Shown here one piece after another: positions 24,435 through 36,529 of a DNA stretch of 64,000 bases. This stretch comes from Phaeosaccion multiseriatum. Taxonomy: Eukaryota > Ochrophyta, other classes. The DNA is taken from contig OZ218953.1 of assembly GCA_965112735.1 (NCBI GenBank), positions 558,001-622,000 of the forward strand. Reading direction: 5' to 3'. The notes beneath the pieces were generated by a model. That model did no database searches. It was not told the DNA's origin and saw only the letters and a program-made list of their open reading frames with translations. The position numbers and the translations under genes are program-made. Each line of letters opens with the position of its first letter. Positions within the stretch are counted from its first letter, which is position 1.

Positions 24435-27400
24435 TACACACACACAAGCACACACACACACACACCAAGCACCTCCCACCACGAACCTGCTGCAAGTGCG
24501 TCTTTGGAGGCGCCACACCGGCCCTCACCGCTGCTCTTGGCCTTGCTCTTGGCATTGGCATTGGCAGTGGAGTTGGAGTTATCACAGTTGGCTTCGGCGG
24601 TGTGATGATGTGCTTCTTTCGCTCGACACTCGGGGCACCCGTCTACTCCTCCGTCCACACTGTCCACTCTGGTCCCCACGAGATGAGCGAGGCCGCTTAC
24701 CACCCCCTCCAGCCGGGCCTCTGTCAGCCCATCCACCCCGCCTACGCGGCACGCGAACACGTCCACAAGGGTGATGCACACCGCTGGCGGCGCTGCGGTA
24801 TCACCAACTGCTGCTGCTGTAGTGCTAGCTGTGGAGGATGCAGGCATGGCGACGTCTCCCATCTCTCCCTCCGGAGGATCAACACGCAAACCGAGCAGCG
24901 TCTGGGCCACCCCGGCCGCCTTGCACTGCTGACACGCGGTGGGGCCCTTACCCTTGCCCTTTGCACCGCCCTTGAGCGCATCAAGCACGGCAAGGCAGCG
25001 CTTCCTCTTCTTCTTTCGCTCCTTCTCCTCGTGGCCACTGTTGATGGTGCTGTTCCTGCCTAGAACCTCAAGCGGGGCGGCTGCCTTGTCCTTGGCCTGG
25101 TCTTTCTTGCCTTTCCTCGTGCTGCTCTTGACCATGTTGGTAGCAGGAGGGGGGAGAGGAGGTGCATCAATATCACTGTTCGCAGCACGCACTCCCTTCT
25201 TGCCCTTGCGTACACCACTTCCTCTCCCGTCCTCCTTGCTTCTGCTGCCACTCTTGCTGCGGACGGAGGCTCCCACTGTGTCACTGACGGCGCAGGAGGG
25301 GCCTTCCTCTTCAGGCCTCCGGGCCAGTACCTTGGAAAGCACGGCAGCGATCTTGTCGGACTTCAGAGGCGCAGGCTTTGGCTTTGTGGCGGCGCTACTC
25401 TCACTGCCCCACTGCTGCTCTTCGCGCTTATCCTCGCTGGTGTTGACCCCGTCAGACACTACATCCTCCTCGTTCGGTCTATCGCTACCGTCGCCACTCC
25501 CACATCGGCCCTCAACACGCGTGTTAAGGTTGGGCACCCCGCCCGCCTGCTTCTCCTTCTCCTTCCGAAGCCCCTCCTGTTCTTGTGTCTTTTGCTTCTC
25601 CTCGTCATCGTAACCCCCCCCCCCCTCCTCCTCCTCATCTCCCTCCTCGATATGTTGCTCCTGCCTTTCCTGTCCCTCGCAATCATCCTCCCATTCCTCC
25701 AGCACCTTCTCCTGCTCCTCCTCCTCCTCCTCCTCCTTCTCCTCCTCCTTCTCCTCCTCCTGCTTCTTCTCCTCCTCCTCCTCCTCCTCCTCCTTCTCCT
25801 CCTCCTCCTCCTCCTTCTTCTTCTCCTCCTCCTGCTTCTCCTTCTCCTCGTCCTCCTTCTCCTCCTCCTCCTCCATCACCTCCTCCTTATCCTCCTCCTC
25901 CCCTTCTTCCACCACCTCCTCCTGCACCCCCTCCTCTTCCTCCTCCTTGTCCGGCACCTCCTCCCCCTCCTCCTTTTCCTTCTCTTCTGCAGGTGGCTCC
26001 CTACTGAAATCTCTGTACACTTTATCTCGGAGCTCGATTTCCTCCTTGCGGAACTCCTCCAATGCACGAGCCGCTTCTGCATCCAAATCAGCGTTGCTTC
26101 GTCCCTCCTCCAGCCCACTTCCTGCTGGTGTTGGTGGTACGGCGTCGCCCCAAGTTTGCAGAGCACTCAACACTTTACGACTCAGCCTGTGAGTGAGTGA
26201 GCGGATGGGTGGCTGCGTGAGTGAGTGAGTGAGTTGATGGGTGAGTGAGTGAGTGAGTGGCGGATGAGTGAGTGAGTGAGTGAGTGAGTGAGTGAGTGAG
26301 TGAGTGCGTGAGTGACAAAAACAGAGGGACATGGACAAGGAGAGGGAGAGGGAGGGAGAGAGTTGTGACTGAGCCTCTGACGCACCGGAGCTTCTTGTCC
26401 TTTGTGTACAGCGCACGCGTCCAAGAGAGCCACATACAGAGGAGGCGTAAGCAAAGGAGGGAGCCCCCTGGATAGGAGCAAGTTCCCCTTTGGTTCTGCA
26501 GGAGGCCCGGCAGCCAGCAAGGGTCTTCTCGCAGATTCAGCATAGCTTTGTGCAGCCCTTTCTCAGCGGACCCTATATTATGCGTTGTCGTGCGGAGTGT
26601 TCGAACGGCAGGTGTGTGCATGAGTGGGGGATATACAGGGGGGTGCATTGTTCCTCTGACGCCCGGAGCCACTACTACAGCGAGCTAAGCACTCACCGAC
26701 AGGCTGAACGAACCAGTCGAAGTCTTGGTGCGAAGTGACGTTGATGAGCACCTCGACAGCTGCAAGAAGAGAGTGTTGCGGGGTGTGGGGAAAGGCGATG
26801 TCGAGTGAACGTGTTAAGAGAGAGGGCAGGGGAGAGGGACGCAGAGGAGCGGCTGCAAGGGCAGGGGAGGGGCGCTGAGCGCAGGCGTTTGGAGAAGGGG
26901 CAGGGAGAGAGAGAGAGAAGGAAGAGTGTTTCTTACCCTGCCCTCGCAGAATGAGGTTGTCGTGTCGGAGTAGCGCAGCCAGCGCAGAGAGCCCGCCCGA
27001 GAGGATGAAGGACTGCAGGAAGGGCCAGCTTCGCACGTGATAGAGATACAGCATGGCCAGATGAGGCAGCTGCGAGAGGAGAGGAGGGGGGGATGGGGGA
27101 TGTGAGAGCAGTGAGCGGCTTAAGTGGGCTCTGAGAAGTAGGGAAATGACATGAAAGAGCCTGCAGGGTCAGCGAAGCGGGTGTTCGGGGAAGGGCCGCC
27201 ACCCTCCCACCACCAGACAGGTGGGTGAAGCTAACAAGATGGGGAACATGCTGTACCTGCGTCACTGCCTGAGGATGCTGTGACCCAGCTCCCTCCGGCT
27301 CGCTGTGTATCAGTGCCGGATAGAGCTGTGCGTGGTCGGGCAGGGCGGGAAAGAACATGATGTGTCTAGCCTCATCATCCCCCACCCGCCTCCTGAGAAC

Positions 27401-27714
27401 CGCCTCCAAGGCGGACGTGCTGGGCCCCGAGAAGTCCCGGCGAAATCGCTGTGGAAGGCAAAGGGGTGGAATGCATTGCGAAAGAGGAGGTGAGACGTGC
27501 TGGTCCGGCAAGGGCGTTTCCCTTCCCTTGTCCACTGAAGCTTCCATTGTTCTCTCTTCATGTGTACCTTCTGCACTTGGGCTGCCATTTCTGGAGGGAA
27601 GGACTGGCAGATAGTGCTCATGAGCTCCTCGAATCGCTGCGCCAGAGGGACCGCTGGTCTATCCTTAAGGTCTGTCGCTGCTGCTGGGCCATTAGCACTC
27701 TCCTGGGTCACCAT
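24017..27714 (-). CDS. alpha-helical (ARM-like) protein with long acidic tract, unknown role
   Basis: Seven exons: 27714-27568, 27448-27257, 27069-26937, 26759-26697, 26572-26386, 26186-24487, 24216-24017; 873 residues with matching phases. Residues 1 to about 240 look conserved and helical, with leucine-rich segments such as AMLYLYHVRSWPFLQSFIL, AVEVLINVTSHQDFDWF and LRLLCMWLSWTRALYTKDKK, resembling an armadillo-like fold. Next come a long run of Glu with Lys (about 300-420), Lys/Arg-rich patches, two possible metal-binding pairs (CQQC; CPEC) and a helical C-terminus. I do not recognise the family. It is head-to-head with the tRNA methyltransferase gene, 188 bases apart. One dispersed motif encodes AAAVGDTAA. 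Confidence 0.75.
24403..24470. repeat. (CA)n microsatellite in an intron
   Basis: A CA dinucleotide run with short interruptions lies just inside the donor end of intron 6 of the ARM-like gene. Confidence 0.9.
24799..24810 (-). repeat. dispersed motif, perfect core copy
   Basis: The minus (coding) strand reads CAGTTGGTGATA and encodes AVGDTAA in the ARM-like protein. Confidence 0.85.
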
Positions 27715-27902
27715 TGCCTTGCCGACAGTACAGACAATGTTAATATCTTTCTCCCCGTCTCTCTATCACCGTATCTTTTCTCTTTGCTTAGCGCCAGGGT
27801 CGGGAGGCTTAACGGTCCAACAAATGGCGGTAACGCTCTACAACACGCCCACTTGTGTGGCCACACACCACACAGATCCCAAACACACACAAAAACGTCT
27901 CC
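27715..27902. promoter_or_regulatory. shared upstream region of a divergent gene pair
   Basis: These 188 bases separate the ATGs of the ARM-like gene (-) and the tRNA methyltransferase gene (+). No specific element is recognised; the call rests on position. Confidence 0.4.
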
Positions 27903-30641
27903 ATGCGGAGTATCAACGGCAGGAGAAGACGATCCAGAGCCAAAGTTCCGAATAGGAGTAGCCGCCAGTCTTTTCTCTCAGAGAAGCCGCTGCTTCTTCT
28001 GGTCCACCTGGTGCTAGTGCTTGTGGCGAGTGAGGCACGACCCACCCGACTCTCGTCCACGTTTCGAGGCTTTCAAAGTGCAGCAAGGATTGAAGAGGGG
28101 GACGTGTACTGTGAGGAGAAGAGATCCGGCCGGCTCAGGCACGAGTCGCAACACCAGCGGGGAATGGGATTTGTATCGCCAAGCCTCATAAAGCTTTGCC
28201 CCTTCCGGGCAATTTCACGGTACCAAGGCTCGCAGTTTCTCTCAAAAGCTCAAGGGTCGGAGTCATTCGCATTCCTTGGACTCGGCAAAGGTACTAGACG
28301 TCGAGTGAGTACCAATCGCAGCAGCAGCAGCGGCGGCGGCGGTGGTGGTGGTGGTGGCGCAGCAGACATGAAAGAGCCGCACCCCTCCCCTCCAGTGATC
28401 GGAGGTGACCCCGCCTTTACAGATGCGGAAGACACCGGCAGCGAGGGCGGTAGAAGCAGTCCCTTGATGAGCATGCGAAACGGGGTATGGGTCCAGCCCG
28501 ACTTGTCCATCCACATGGACGAAATCGAGGCGGGAGGCCGCAAAGTGTACGCCAAGGTCCGGCAGCATGTCAACCCTTTGTCGTCTTCCTATCAGCGAAG
28601 CATTGAATTGGACACCGATTGGTATAGCAAAGCGTTTAAGGACACGACCAAACCCTTGCACATCGACATCGGTAAGAGCACGCACATGCACACGCGGAGA
28701 GAAGGAGAGGATAGGCCGCTGGGGGGAGGGGGGGTCAGTCAGCGGGGGACTTTTCATGAGTCCAAGTGAGCCATTACTAGGCGGTCCTCGTAGCCCGCAA
28801 ACAGAGCCGCACATACGCCACGCCACCAAACCAAAATATTGCGTCCGATCATCACCTGGCCCTTCCCTCCCTCGCCTCCCTTGCCGGCTGCTCATGCTGC
28901 TGCATCACCTCGCCCTTCCTTCCCTCTCCTCCATTGGCTACTCCTGCTGCTGCTACTGCAGGCTGTGCTAGAGGTGCGTTTCCGCTGACCATGTCGCACG
29001 CCTACCCCGGGGTTAACTTCCTCGGGCTCGAGATTCGCCGGCCGCTCGTGGCGCTCTGCCTCGACAAAGTAGCCAAGGAAGGTGAGTGAGTGAGCGCGTG
29101 AATGAGTGAGCGAGCGAGTTAGTGAGTGGGTGAGCGCGCGAATGAGTGATGGACCTAGTGGCCCTTCTGGGCGTGCTCTTCTCTACGCTCTACCTCCTTC
29201 ACCTCCTCATATTCTGTAACCCCCCCCCATTCATATACTTATGTTCTCTAACCCCCCTCTCCCCGGATCCTTGGTGCTTCTTTCCACTCCACTCCACTCC
29301 CTGTGTTTGCATTTGCGTTTACGTTTGTTCCTTTTTGCTCGCGCTCCTCGCGGCCACTTTGTTTTTCCTTTGCAGGGCTAACGAACTGCTACTTTCTGTC
29401 GTGTAACGCCAATATCGACTTGGAGAGTATCATGAAGGCTGCTGTCGACAACGGGGCGAATATCACCAACGGTTGGTCTCAACTTGATGCAGCTTGTTGT
29501 TATGACTGACCCCCTTCTTCATTGCCTTTGGGAGTGGGGGGCGTACTTTCCGACTGACATGCGTACATCCGTATGTCCTTTCGTCTGTCAACGTGAAGGG
29601 CGTGTGTGTATGCGCGCCAGACCACTCTGCCCCCCCACCTCCCTCCCTCACTCCCTCCCTCCCCCTCTCCCTCCTCCCCCCCCCCTCTCCCTCTCTCCGT
29701 CTCTCCCTTTTCACCATCCCCCTTGGCGTCCACCCCCCCGGCCTGACCGCCCCACGCCCCCCTCCTCCTCCTTCCTCCTCCTCCTCCTCCTCCTCCTCCT
29801 CCTCCTCCTCCTCCTCCTCCTCCTCCTCCTCCTCCTCCTCCTCCTCCTCCTCCTCCTCCTCCCCCTCCTCCTCCTCCTCCTCCTCCTCCTCCTCCTCCTC
29901 CTCCTCCTCCCCCCTCAGTCTCCATCCAGTTCCCAGACCCGCACTTCAAATTGCGTAACCGCAAGAGGCGTGTGGTGACCGCCGAGCTGGTGCGCGTACT
30001 GGAGAGGTACATGGGGCCTCGCTCCTCCCTCTTCATGCAGAGTGATGTGCTCGGCGTGGTGGACGATATGCGCCACGTCGTGAGGAAGCACTCGGGTGCG
30101 TAAGCCTACGTTCGCCTCCGGAGAGGGTGGGCTGTTTTGTGAAGGCCAGAAGGGGGAAGGCTGTAGGCAATAGGCGGCAGGGGTGCGTAGGCCTTCGTAG
30201 GCCTTTGTAGGTCGGGTGGGTAGATTAGCCTGCTTCCTTCTGCTCATGCCTTACCCATGGTACATCCCCGTCCTTCAACGTCCTAAACGTAGTGACCTTC
30301 TGACGAAGGATGAAGTTGCTGACTTGACTTGATGGCCTGACTAGTTGACTCACTAACCCCACTAACGCGTCGACTTGCCTCTCCGGCCTCTTGCTGCGCT
30401 CCGACCGACCGTTACACCCTCAACAACAGAGATACTGAAGGACTCACAGGAGTCCATTGACAGCTGGCTGCAGGCAGATGAAGACAATCCCTTCCTCGCC
30501 ACAGAGAGAGAGGTGTCCACTAAGGCCAAGCGGGAGAGGGGCGAGGATGAGAGCATCTACCGTTGCTTCTTCAACAAGGGGGGGGGGTGGCCACCGTCTG
30601 TCGCAGTTGGTGATACAGCAGCAGCGGTTAGCGAGCACTGA
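27903..30641 (+). CDS. trmB: tRNA (guanine-N7-)-methyltransferase, TrmB type, probably organelle-targeted
   Basis: Exons 27903-28671, 28962-29081, 29376-29471, 29919-30095, 30430-30641; 457 residues, phase 1 at every intron. The family places m7G, usually at position 46 of tRNA. Recognisable elements are the SAM loop HIDIGCARGAF (about 253-263), the acidic motif NFLGLEIRRPL, and the family signature SIQFPDPHFKLRNRKRR. A TERE...IYRCFFNK motif ends the domain. The first roughly 230 residues are an extension: a basic start, a strong hydrophobic helix (LLLLVHLVLVLVASEA) and an Arg/Ser-rich stretch, which fits signal plus transit peptide targeting to a secondary plastid, although no clear Phe follows the predicted cleavage site. 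After the natural end, the dispersed motif adds AVGDTAAA before the stop. The start is the first ATG in frame. Confidence 0.88.
29757..29910 (+). repeat. (CTC)n array ending at a 3' splice site
   Basis: An almost pure CTC/TCC array fills the end of intron 3 of the TrmB gene and runs into the acceptor at 29917-29918. Confidence 0.95.
30604..30615 (+). repeat. dispersed motif, perfect core copy
   Basis: CAGTTGGTGATA followed by CAGCAGCAG encodes AVGDTAAA in the C-terminal tail of the TrmB protein, outside the conserved domain. Confidence 0.85.
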
Positions 30642-30986
30642 AGACCATGGTCTTTCTCCTTCCCTTTTCGTCTCTGTAAGCGCGACAAGCATATGGAGCC
30701 CCTCTCTGCGCTCGTATCATCTAAATGTATTTTGACACTTAAATTCTAGTCTATTTCTAGTCTATTCGTTCTTACACCTCGCGCTTGCTCTACCCCCTTT
30801 CAGAAGAATACTTCATACTGGAGAGTGAGAATAAATCAGGCCACTTGATCAGTTTTGTATCCATGGTGTTGCAGCAGATGGTACAGGAAGGCGGTGTAGC
30901 AGCAGATGGCACTAGAGGGCGCATAATACAGACGCCGTCGTGCAGGCCCCCACCCGACACCAGGTACCGTTACGGGTACCATGCAC
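30642..30986. other. convergent intergenic region
   Basis: This 345-base stretch between two gene ends has an AATAAA at 30830-30835 on the plus strand, plausible for the TrmB transcript. I see no gene in it. Confidence 0.5.
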
Positions 30987-33900
30987 TCATTCAGGATCCA
31001 TCGAATGAGGGCCCCACCAGGGGTTGACCACAAGCAGCAGCACCGACACGTTGTCTGTGGAGCCCCTCCCCCAAATGGCTTCGTCCACGAGCAGGCGGCA
31101 GCAGCGGTGAGGGCTATGGCTATTGATCATGTGCTGCTTCACCTCCTCCACCACCTCCTTGCTGCTGAACACATCGAACAGCCCATCGCAGCCGAGGAGG
31201 ATAAAGTCCGTGTGCGCAGAGAGTTGAAAGGAGGTGATGTCCGGCTCGGCTGTCACAATGAAGCTCTTGGCCGCTTCGATTGCTGCGCGTCTCTTCTTAG
31301 CCGCAGCGGCCTCCTTGTCCGCCGTCGTGCTCTCTTTAACCTCGGGGGGTGCTGCTTCGAGGGTCGCTGATTCTTCTCCTTCATCAGCTTCTTTCTCTTC
31401 CTGTTTCTCTTCCTGTTTGTCTTCTCCCTCCTCCTCTTCTTTTTCTTCTTCTTCACCCTCCCGCCTAACGGCCTTCGCATCGTCTGCGGTCTCCTTCGCC
31501 GCTGTATCACCAACTGATGGTGCAGCAGCGCTGGTTGCCTCGGCCTCGCCGTCCCTCCTATCCTTCGGCTCTACGGTGCGCTCACGGTCATCCTCAGAGC
31601 CACTGCCTCTCGCATCACCTTCCTTCCCCACGCCCTTGCCGGTGCTGTTGATGCTGCCGCCGCTGCCGCTGCTGGTGATGGTAGTGGTAGCGCTGCTCTT
31701 CTTCTCTAGGGAGGAATCAGCGGTTGCCGCTGCAGTCAGAGTGCTGAACTGCACCGCTTTGACCACTGCTCGAAACAGCCGTTTCGGCCCCTGAGCGATG
31801 CTTGAGGTCCACCCCGGCTTGCTCGGGCGGCGAGCGATCCGCTGCGATTAAGCGGGGAGATGAGACGGAGCGGGTGCGCGAAAGAGCAGTCGGGTCAAAG
31901 GGCGTGAAGAGCTGCGGCTGACGTGACGGGCGGGCGAGGCCAATGGGACCCAGGGGGGCGACAGCGGAACAGCCCAGACAAGGCCCCCTCCCGCCTTCCC
32001 TCCCTCTCCGTCCGTCCTCCTCATCCATGTGGAATTTTGTCCCCTCGACTCACCCGGCATCCCGACTATACACCCACCCACCACCCCAGCTTCAGCACCC
32101 CCCCCCCCCCCTTGTTCTCTCCACACCCCCCCAACCACACGCCCAAACATACCCACCCACACCCCACCCCACCCAAAGGTACCTAAGCACCCCCACCAAC
32201 CTGCTTATACTCGTAGTCGCCGAAGCCCCGAGAGACGTCGAGGCTGCCGAAGATTCTTCCGCTGTGTTCGCTGACCCAGCCTCCCGCCCCTTCGATTCGA
32301 TTCTCCTCCTCCGGGATGGTCGGCTTGTGGTCCATTGTCTCGTGCACAAGCTTACCTCGCGAGCTGATGATGGTCCTGACATCAGGCAAGAGTGACAGCG
32401 GCAGATTGGTGAGGTGATGCAGCAGCAACAACAACAGTTGGTGGTACAGCAGTGGTCGAACCAAGGAAGAGACGACGAAGCACCGGATTCAGTGCACAAG
32501 GATCTCATGGCGGGGGGGGGGTTGACAGTGATTTGCTCCTCTCTCACTGCACCACACACACACACACGCACACACGCACACACACACACACACTCACACT
32601 CACACACTCACACACACACACACACCTGCTGTCTCCGCTGTTGGCGAGGAAGACGTGACTGCCCAGGATGAGGGCGGCGGTGGCGGTGCTCCCGTCACGG
32701 AGGCCGTTGGGAGAGCGGAGCAGATCAAGGTCCGTGCTAAGGAAGACGTCCTTGAGCAGCCTACTCACGCTGTGGCGGAGGGTAGTCCGCAGCGTCAGGT
32801 ACTGCAGCTTCCAAGCCGTGGAAGGGGTAGCAGGAGAGGCCGAGCCAGATGTTGCTGCTGTCGTGGACTTGTAGATGAGTCTCTCCATCTCCTTCGCTAG
32901 CCAATGCAGGTGATCTTGCTGCTCGAGTAGGGCGGCTCTGACGTTGGCATGTAACGTCTTGGCGAGATGTGTGGAGGTGATGTTCCCTCCGTGCCCGTCG
33001 AAGACTGCGGCGAAAGTCTGCGGCCAGAGGAGAGTGCCTGCCAATCCCGGAACGTTGAGATTCTGAATCAAGGTCTTGGCATCTTCCATGTGGGGTCTAC
33101 GGCCTGAGGACCGGGGTTGAGGGAGGGAGGGGGATGGACGCGGGATCACGTACTTGTCAAATCACTCGCTCTTCGCTCACTCGCTCACTTGCCCACCCAC
33201 CCACCCACCCACCCACGCGCCCACCCACACCCGCCCACCTACCTACGCACTTACCCACCCACCCACCTACCCACCCATTGACATACTGTACCCACCCACC
33301 CACCCACGCACCTATGCTCTCCGCCACTCCGTAGTCAAAGCGGTTGAGCTGCAGGAGGGTTTGACCGACCATCACAACGTCCCCCACGCACAGCGGCAGA
33401 GGCTCTCTATTGGCGACGGGCCCCACGAGTTGGCAGTACGTTCCGTTCATGGATCCGACGTCACTCAAAACGAAACTGTGCCCGCACACGCGCACACACC
33501 GGAGAGACAGGGAGAGGGAGAGAGAAGAGAGGAGAGGGAGAGAGAAAGAGTGACGTCCTTCGGAGGAGGAAGGTGGGGGAACACAGCACGATCACGCAGT
33601 GTGTAGGCTACAGGGGCTTCCTTGCCTCGGTTCAGACCGAGTTAGCGAGCGACGGAAGCACCCACTCAGTGCACTCACTCACTCACCCACTCACTCACCC
33701 TTCCGCCGCCTCGTTGTCGTTTCTGTAGTCAATGCGACAGTGGCGCCTCGACAGGCCGGAGTCATTGACTTGGAGAGACGCCACATCACTGCCACGCCCC
33801 ATGGTACCGCCCTCTTGGCCAATGAAGAACACAATCCCCGCGCAGGGCCCCGTCATGGCTTGCGCTCGCAGAAAGACGGAAGCGTCGTTGTCCTCTTCAC

Positions 33901-34936
33901 CCCCCTTCCATTCTTCCTCACCCAGATCCTGCCGCAGCTCCTCGATTGCGCATTGCTGCTGCGGCTGCTGTGTGGCTGCTGCTCGTTCTGCTGCTGCTCG
34001 TTCTGTTGCTGCTCGTTCTGCTACTTTATCACCAACTGCTGCGGCTGCTGAAGGGGGTGGAGTTTGACTAGCCGCGCCATGCCTTTCTCCCCTCCCCTCG
34101 CCCCCCTCCTCGGTCTGGCCTGCCCCTTCCCGCCGCCGAAGCTCTTTGTCCATGTCTACTTTGCTCACCTTCCGTACCTGCATCACCGTCGAGCCTATGC
34201 TAAATCTGCTGCCATCTGGGAGGGGCACGCGCTCCCTGGGCCGTAGGCAGAACGACGCCGGCCACCACGTCTCCCACCTCCTCCGTTCCTTCCGCCGCCG
34301 CCTTTGCATTGCGTTCTCTCTCAGCAATGCCCCGCTGCGCCCTTCCCTCCTTCTACCCCCCTCCTTCTCCTCCTCCTCCTCCTCCTCCTCCTCCCTCTCA
34401 TCTCCGTGCTCCTCCTCCTCAACCTCTTCCTCCGTCTCCTCCTCCTCCTCCTCCCCCTCCTCCTCCTCCTGCCACGAGGAAGAAGCGTCTTCGATGTACA
34501 CCCCTGGTCGTAAAGTGGCCAAAGTAGCAGCAGAGGCATCTGCCGCCCTCTCCTCATTCGCCCGCCTGTGCACACTCGAGGACCCGCCAGCGCCAACAGC
34601 CCCTCGGGCCGAAACCTGCTGCGGCGGCGGCCGCTCTCGAGAGGAAGCAGCAGTAGCAGCAGCAGCAGCAGCAGTGAGAGCGTTGGTAGCCCCCACTTTT
34701 GCTCCGGCTGCCCCCCCTCCTCCTCCTCCTCCTCCTTCTCCTTCTCCTCCCCCAGCCGCTGCGGCTGCTGCTGCTGCTGCGACAATGGGCGAGACGAGAG
34801 AAGCCATCGCCGGGGTAGGAGGAGCCGCTAGAGGCACAGGTCTTCTCTTGAGCAAGACGCGGGCTTGACTGCTCCCCTTGATATCTGTGCTCTCCATGAA
34901 CAAGTAGTCATATTCTCCAAACCCCGAAAGCTGCTG

Positions 34937-34976
<40 letters not shown>

Positions 34977-35751
34977 GGGTGACGGGTGGATGAGGAGTCA
35001 TCCAACGTCAGACAAACCTCATCTTCGCTTCTTACTACACCCTCCTCACCCCCCTCCGGCTGCTGCCACTCCACGCCCGGCTGGGTGACTGTGGTGACGG
35101 TGGAGCTGAGATACACAGCGGGGTGGAAGTCCGCTTCCGAGGTGACATGCTTTAGGACCATCCTGATGGAGGTGACAGAGGCATGTACATATAGGCACGG
35201 TGGTAAATAATTGAGAGAAGAAGGGGGAGGAGGGATGAAGTGGACAGTTGGGTTTACACTACTGTACGTCCACCGAGGAGTGAAGTGGAGAGTATGTGCC
35301 ACGTTTCCTCCTCATCGTTACACCGCAACCCTTGTCTTCCGCTTCCCTGGCCCGCTCCTCACCCACAGCAAAATGGGTGTCTTTTGTCTGCCCTGTCGTC
35401 GTGCATAGCAACCCAACCTGCCGAGCGCACCTCACCTGTCGAGACAGAAGCCCATGGCGGACACCGGAATGGCCTCATCATTCTCGTCCTTCATGGTCTC
35501 ACTTCCCCCTTCGACTGAGCGTATGCCTGCGCCTGCCGCTCGGGTGGTGTTGCAAGCAGGAGTCCCAGCGTCGGGGCGAGGAGACGGCAAGAACGCGGGC
35601 GTGGACGGAGCAGTTCGGGTAGACCGGGTCGAGGGAGAGGCGACTTCTTCTCCTTTCTTCTTTGTTTGCCTGCGGCTGCTGCTTCTCCGTTTGAGGGACG
35701 AAGAGATTGCTTTGCTTATTGGCCAAGAGCTGTTGTCTCCATCCGTCTGTA

Positions 35752-35786
<35 letters not shown>

Positions 35787-35887
35787 GGTTGCTGCTCATT
35801 TTCGACGTTGTGGGCGACGACAGCGCCTGGGTGGTGGGACTGTAGCAGCCCCTTGACGGAGCTCGTGCGGCGAGACTTGGGGCCCAT
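30987..35887 (-). CDS. FHA-domain protein phosphatase 2C
   Basis: Exons 35887-35436, 35162-33699, 33475-33312, 33103-32626, 32375-32201, 31790-30987; 1,178 residues. PP2C phosphatases remove phosphate from Ser/Thr with two metal ions. The FHA domain (about 590-690) shows MGRGSDVASLQVNDSGLSRRHCRI and FVLSDVGSMNGTY across the exon 2/3 junction, so the phosphothreonine-binding residues are present. The PP2C domain (about 693-1178) shows RPHMEDA, AAVFDGHGG, NSGDSR, SLDVSRGFGD, LLGCDGLFD and GSTDNVSVLL. A second, partial FHA-like segment (SFCLRPRERVPLPDGSRFSI) lies upstream behind an acidic insertion. Long Glu, Gln and Ala runs separate the domains, and an Asp/Glu/Lys-rich insertion splits the phosphatase between SRGFGD and GCDG. 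The layout recalls plant KAPP. Dispersed motifs encode AAAVGDK and SVGDTAA; a variant sits in intron 4. The start is the first ATG in the exon 1 frame. Confidence 0.88.
31505..31516 (-). repeat. dispersed motif, perfect core copy
   Basis: The coding strand reads CAGTTGGTGATACAGC and encodes SVGDTAA within the insertion of the PP2C domain. Confidence 0.85.
32435..32450 (+). repeat. dispersed motif, variant copy in an intron
   Basis: CAGTTGGTGGTACAGC, one mismatch from the core, lies in intron 4 of the FHA-PP2C gene next to CAA repeats. Confidence 0.6.
34027..34038 (-). repeat. dispersed motif, perfect core copy
   Basis: The minus strand reads CAGTTGGTGATAAAG and encodes AAAVGDKVAE upstream of the FHA domain. 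Confidence 0.85.
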
Positions 35888-36529
35888 GGCAATGCCGCGC
35901 TCCGACTCCCTCCCTTCCCTCCCTCGTCGCTTCCTCCCTCCCCCTCCCCCCTCACTCGGCAAGAAGCGGAGCCAATCTCTCAGTCCACTCAACCCTCCTC
36001 CATGTCTCAAATGTCCCTTTCGAGGCTCCCCTCACGTCCTCCCTCCCTCAAAATGAGGGGGGGGTTTGACGTAGTCATCCATGTATCTACTTCAAAAGCC
36101 ACCATTCCTTTTCTCCTATCCCTCCTAGCAGTCTTTCAATCTCACCTCCTACCCCTCCCTACCTTTTTTTTTGTCGTTTTAGGGTTCCCCTCTCAGCACG
36201 TTTAGCAGGTCGAAACCGTCGAAACCGCCAGAGACCTATTACTTACTTCGAAGTACAAGGGGTAAAAGGTATAATAAGAGTGTTTTCGGGCAAACCCTTT
36301 GAAGGTGCCCTTTACTAACCTTTTCGGTTTGCGCCCCTCAGACCTTCAAACCCTTTGTTAGCCTTTGGCCTTCAGGCCCCAGGCCCCAGAACCTTTAAAG
36401 ACCTTTACACACGCACACGCACACGCAACCCGCACTCGATCATCCGCACTCATATAGAATTAATTATTTAATTAATTAAATTTAAACAAACAAAAAAATG
36501 CACATTCACTGCTGTCTTCCTCTGCGTCC
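35888..36529. other. intergenic region, locally AT-rich
   Basis: This 642-base stretch lies between two minus-strand genes. About 36,060-36,480 is clearly more AT-rich than the rest of the window, with repeated CCTTT/ACCTTT words and a TAATTAATTAAATTTAAA stretch just past the end of the PDI-like gene. No gene is recognised. Confidence 0.5.

Noticed and set aside
24900-26000. Plus-strand proline- and leucine-rich frames opposite the acidic gene
   Set aside because: They are reverse readings of the Glu-coding CTC-rich exon of the minus-strand gene.
29500-30036. Poly-Gly and poly-Ser frames over the TrmB intron
   Set aside because: They are artefacts of the CTC array. The real exon is 29919-30095, with the TrmB signature.
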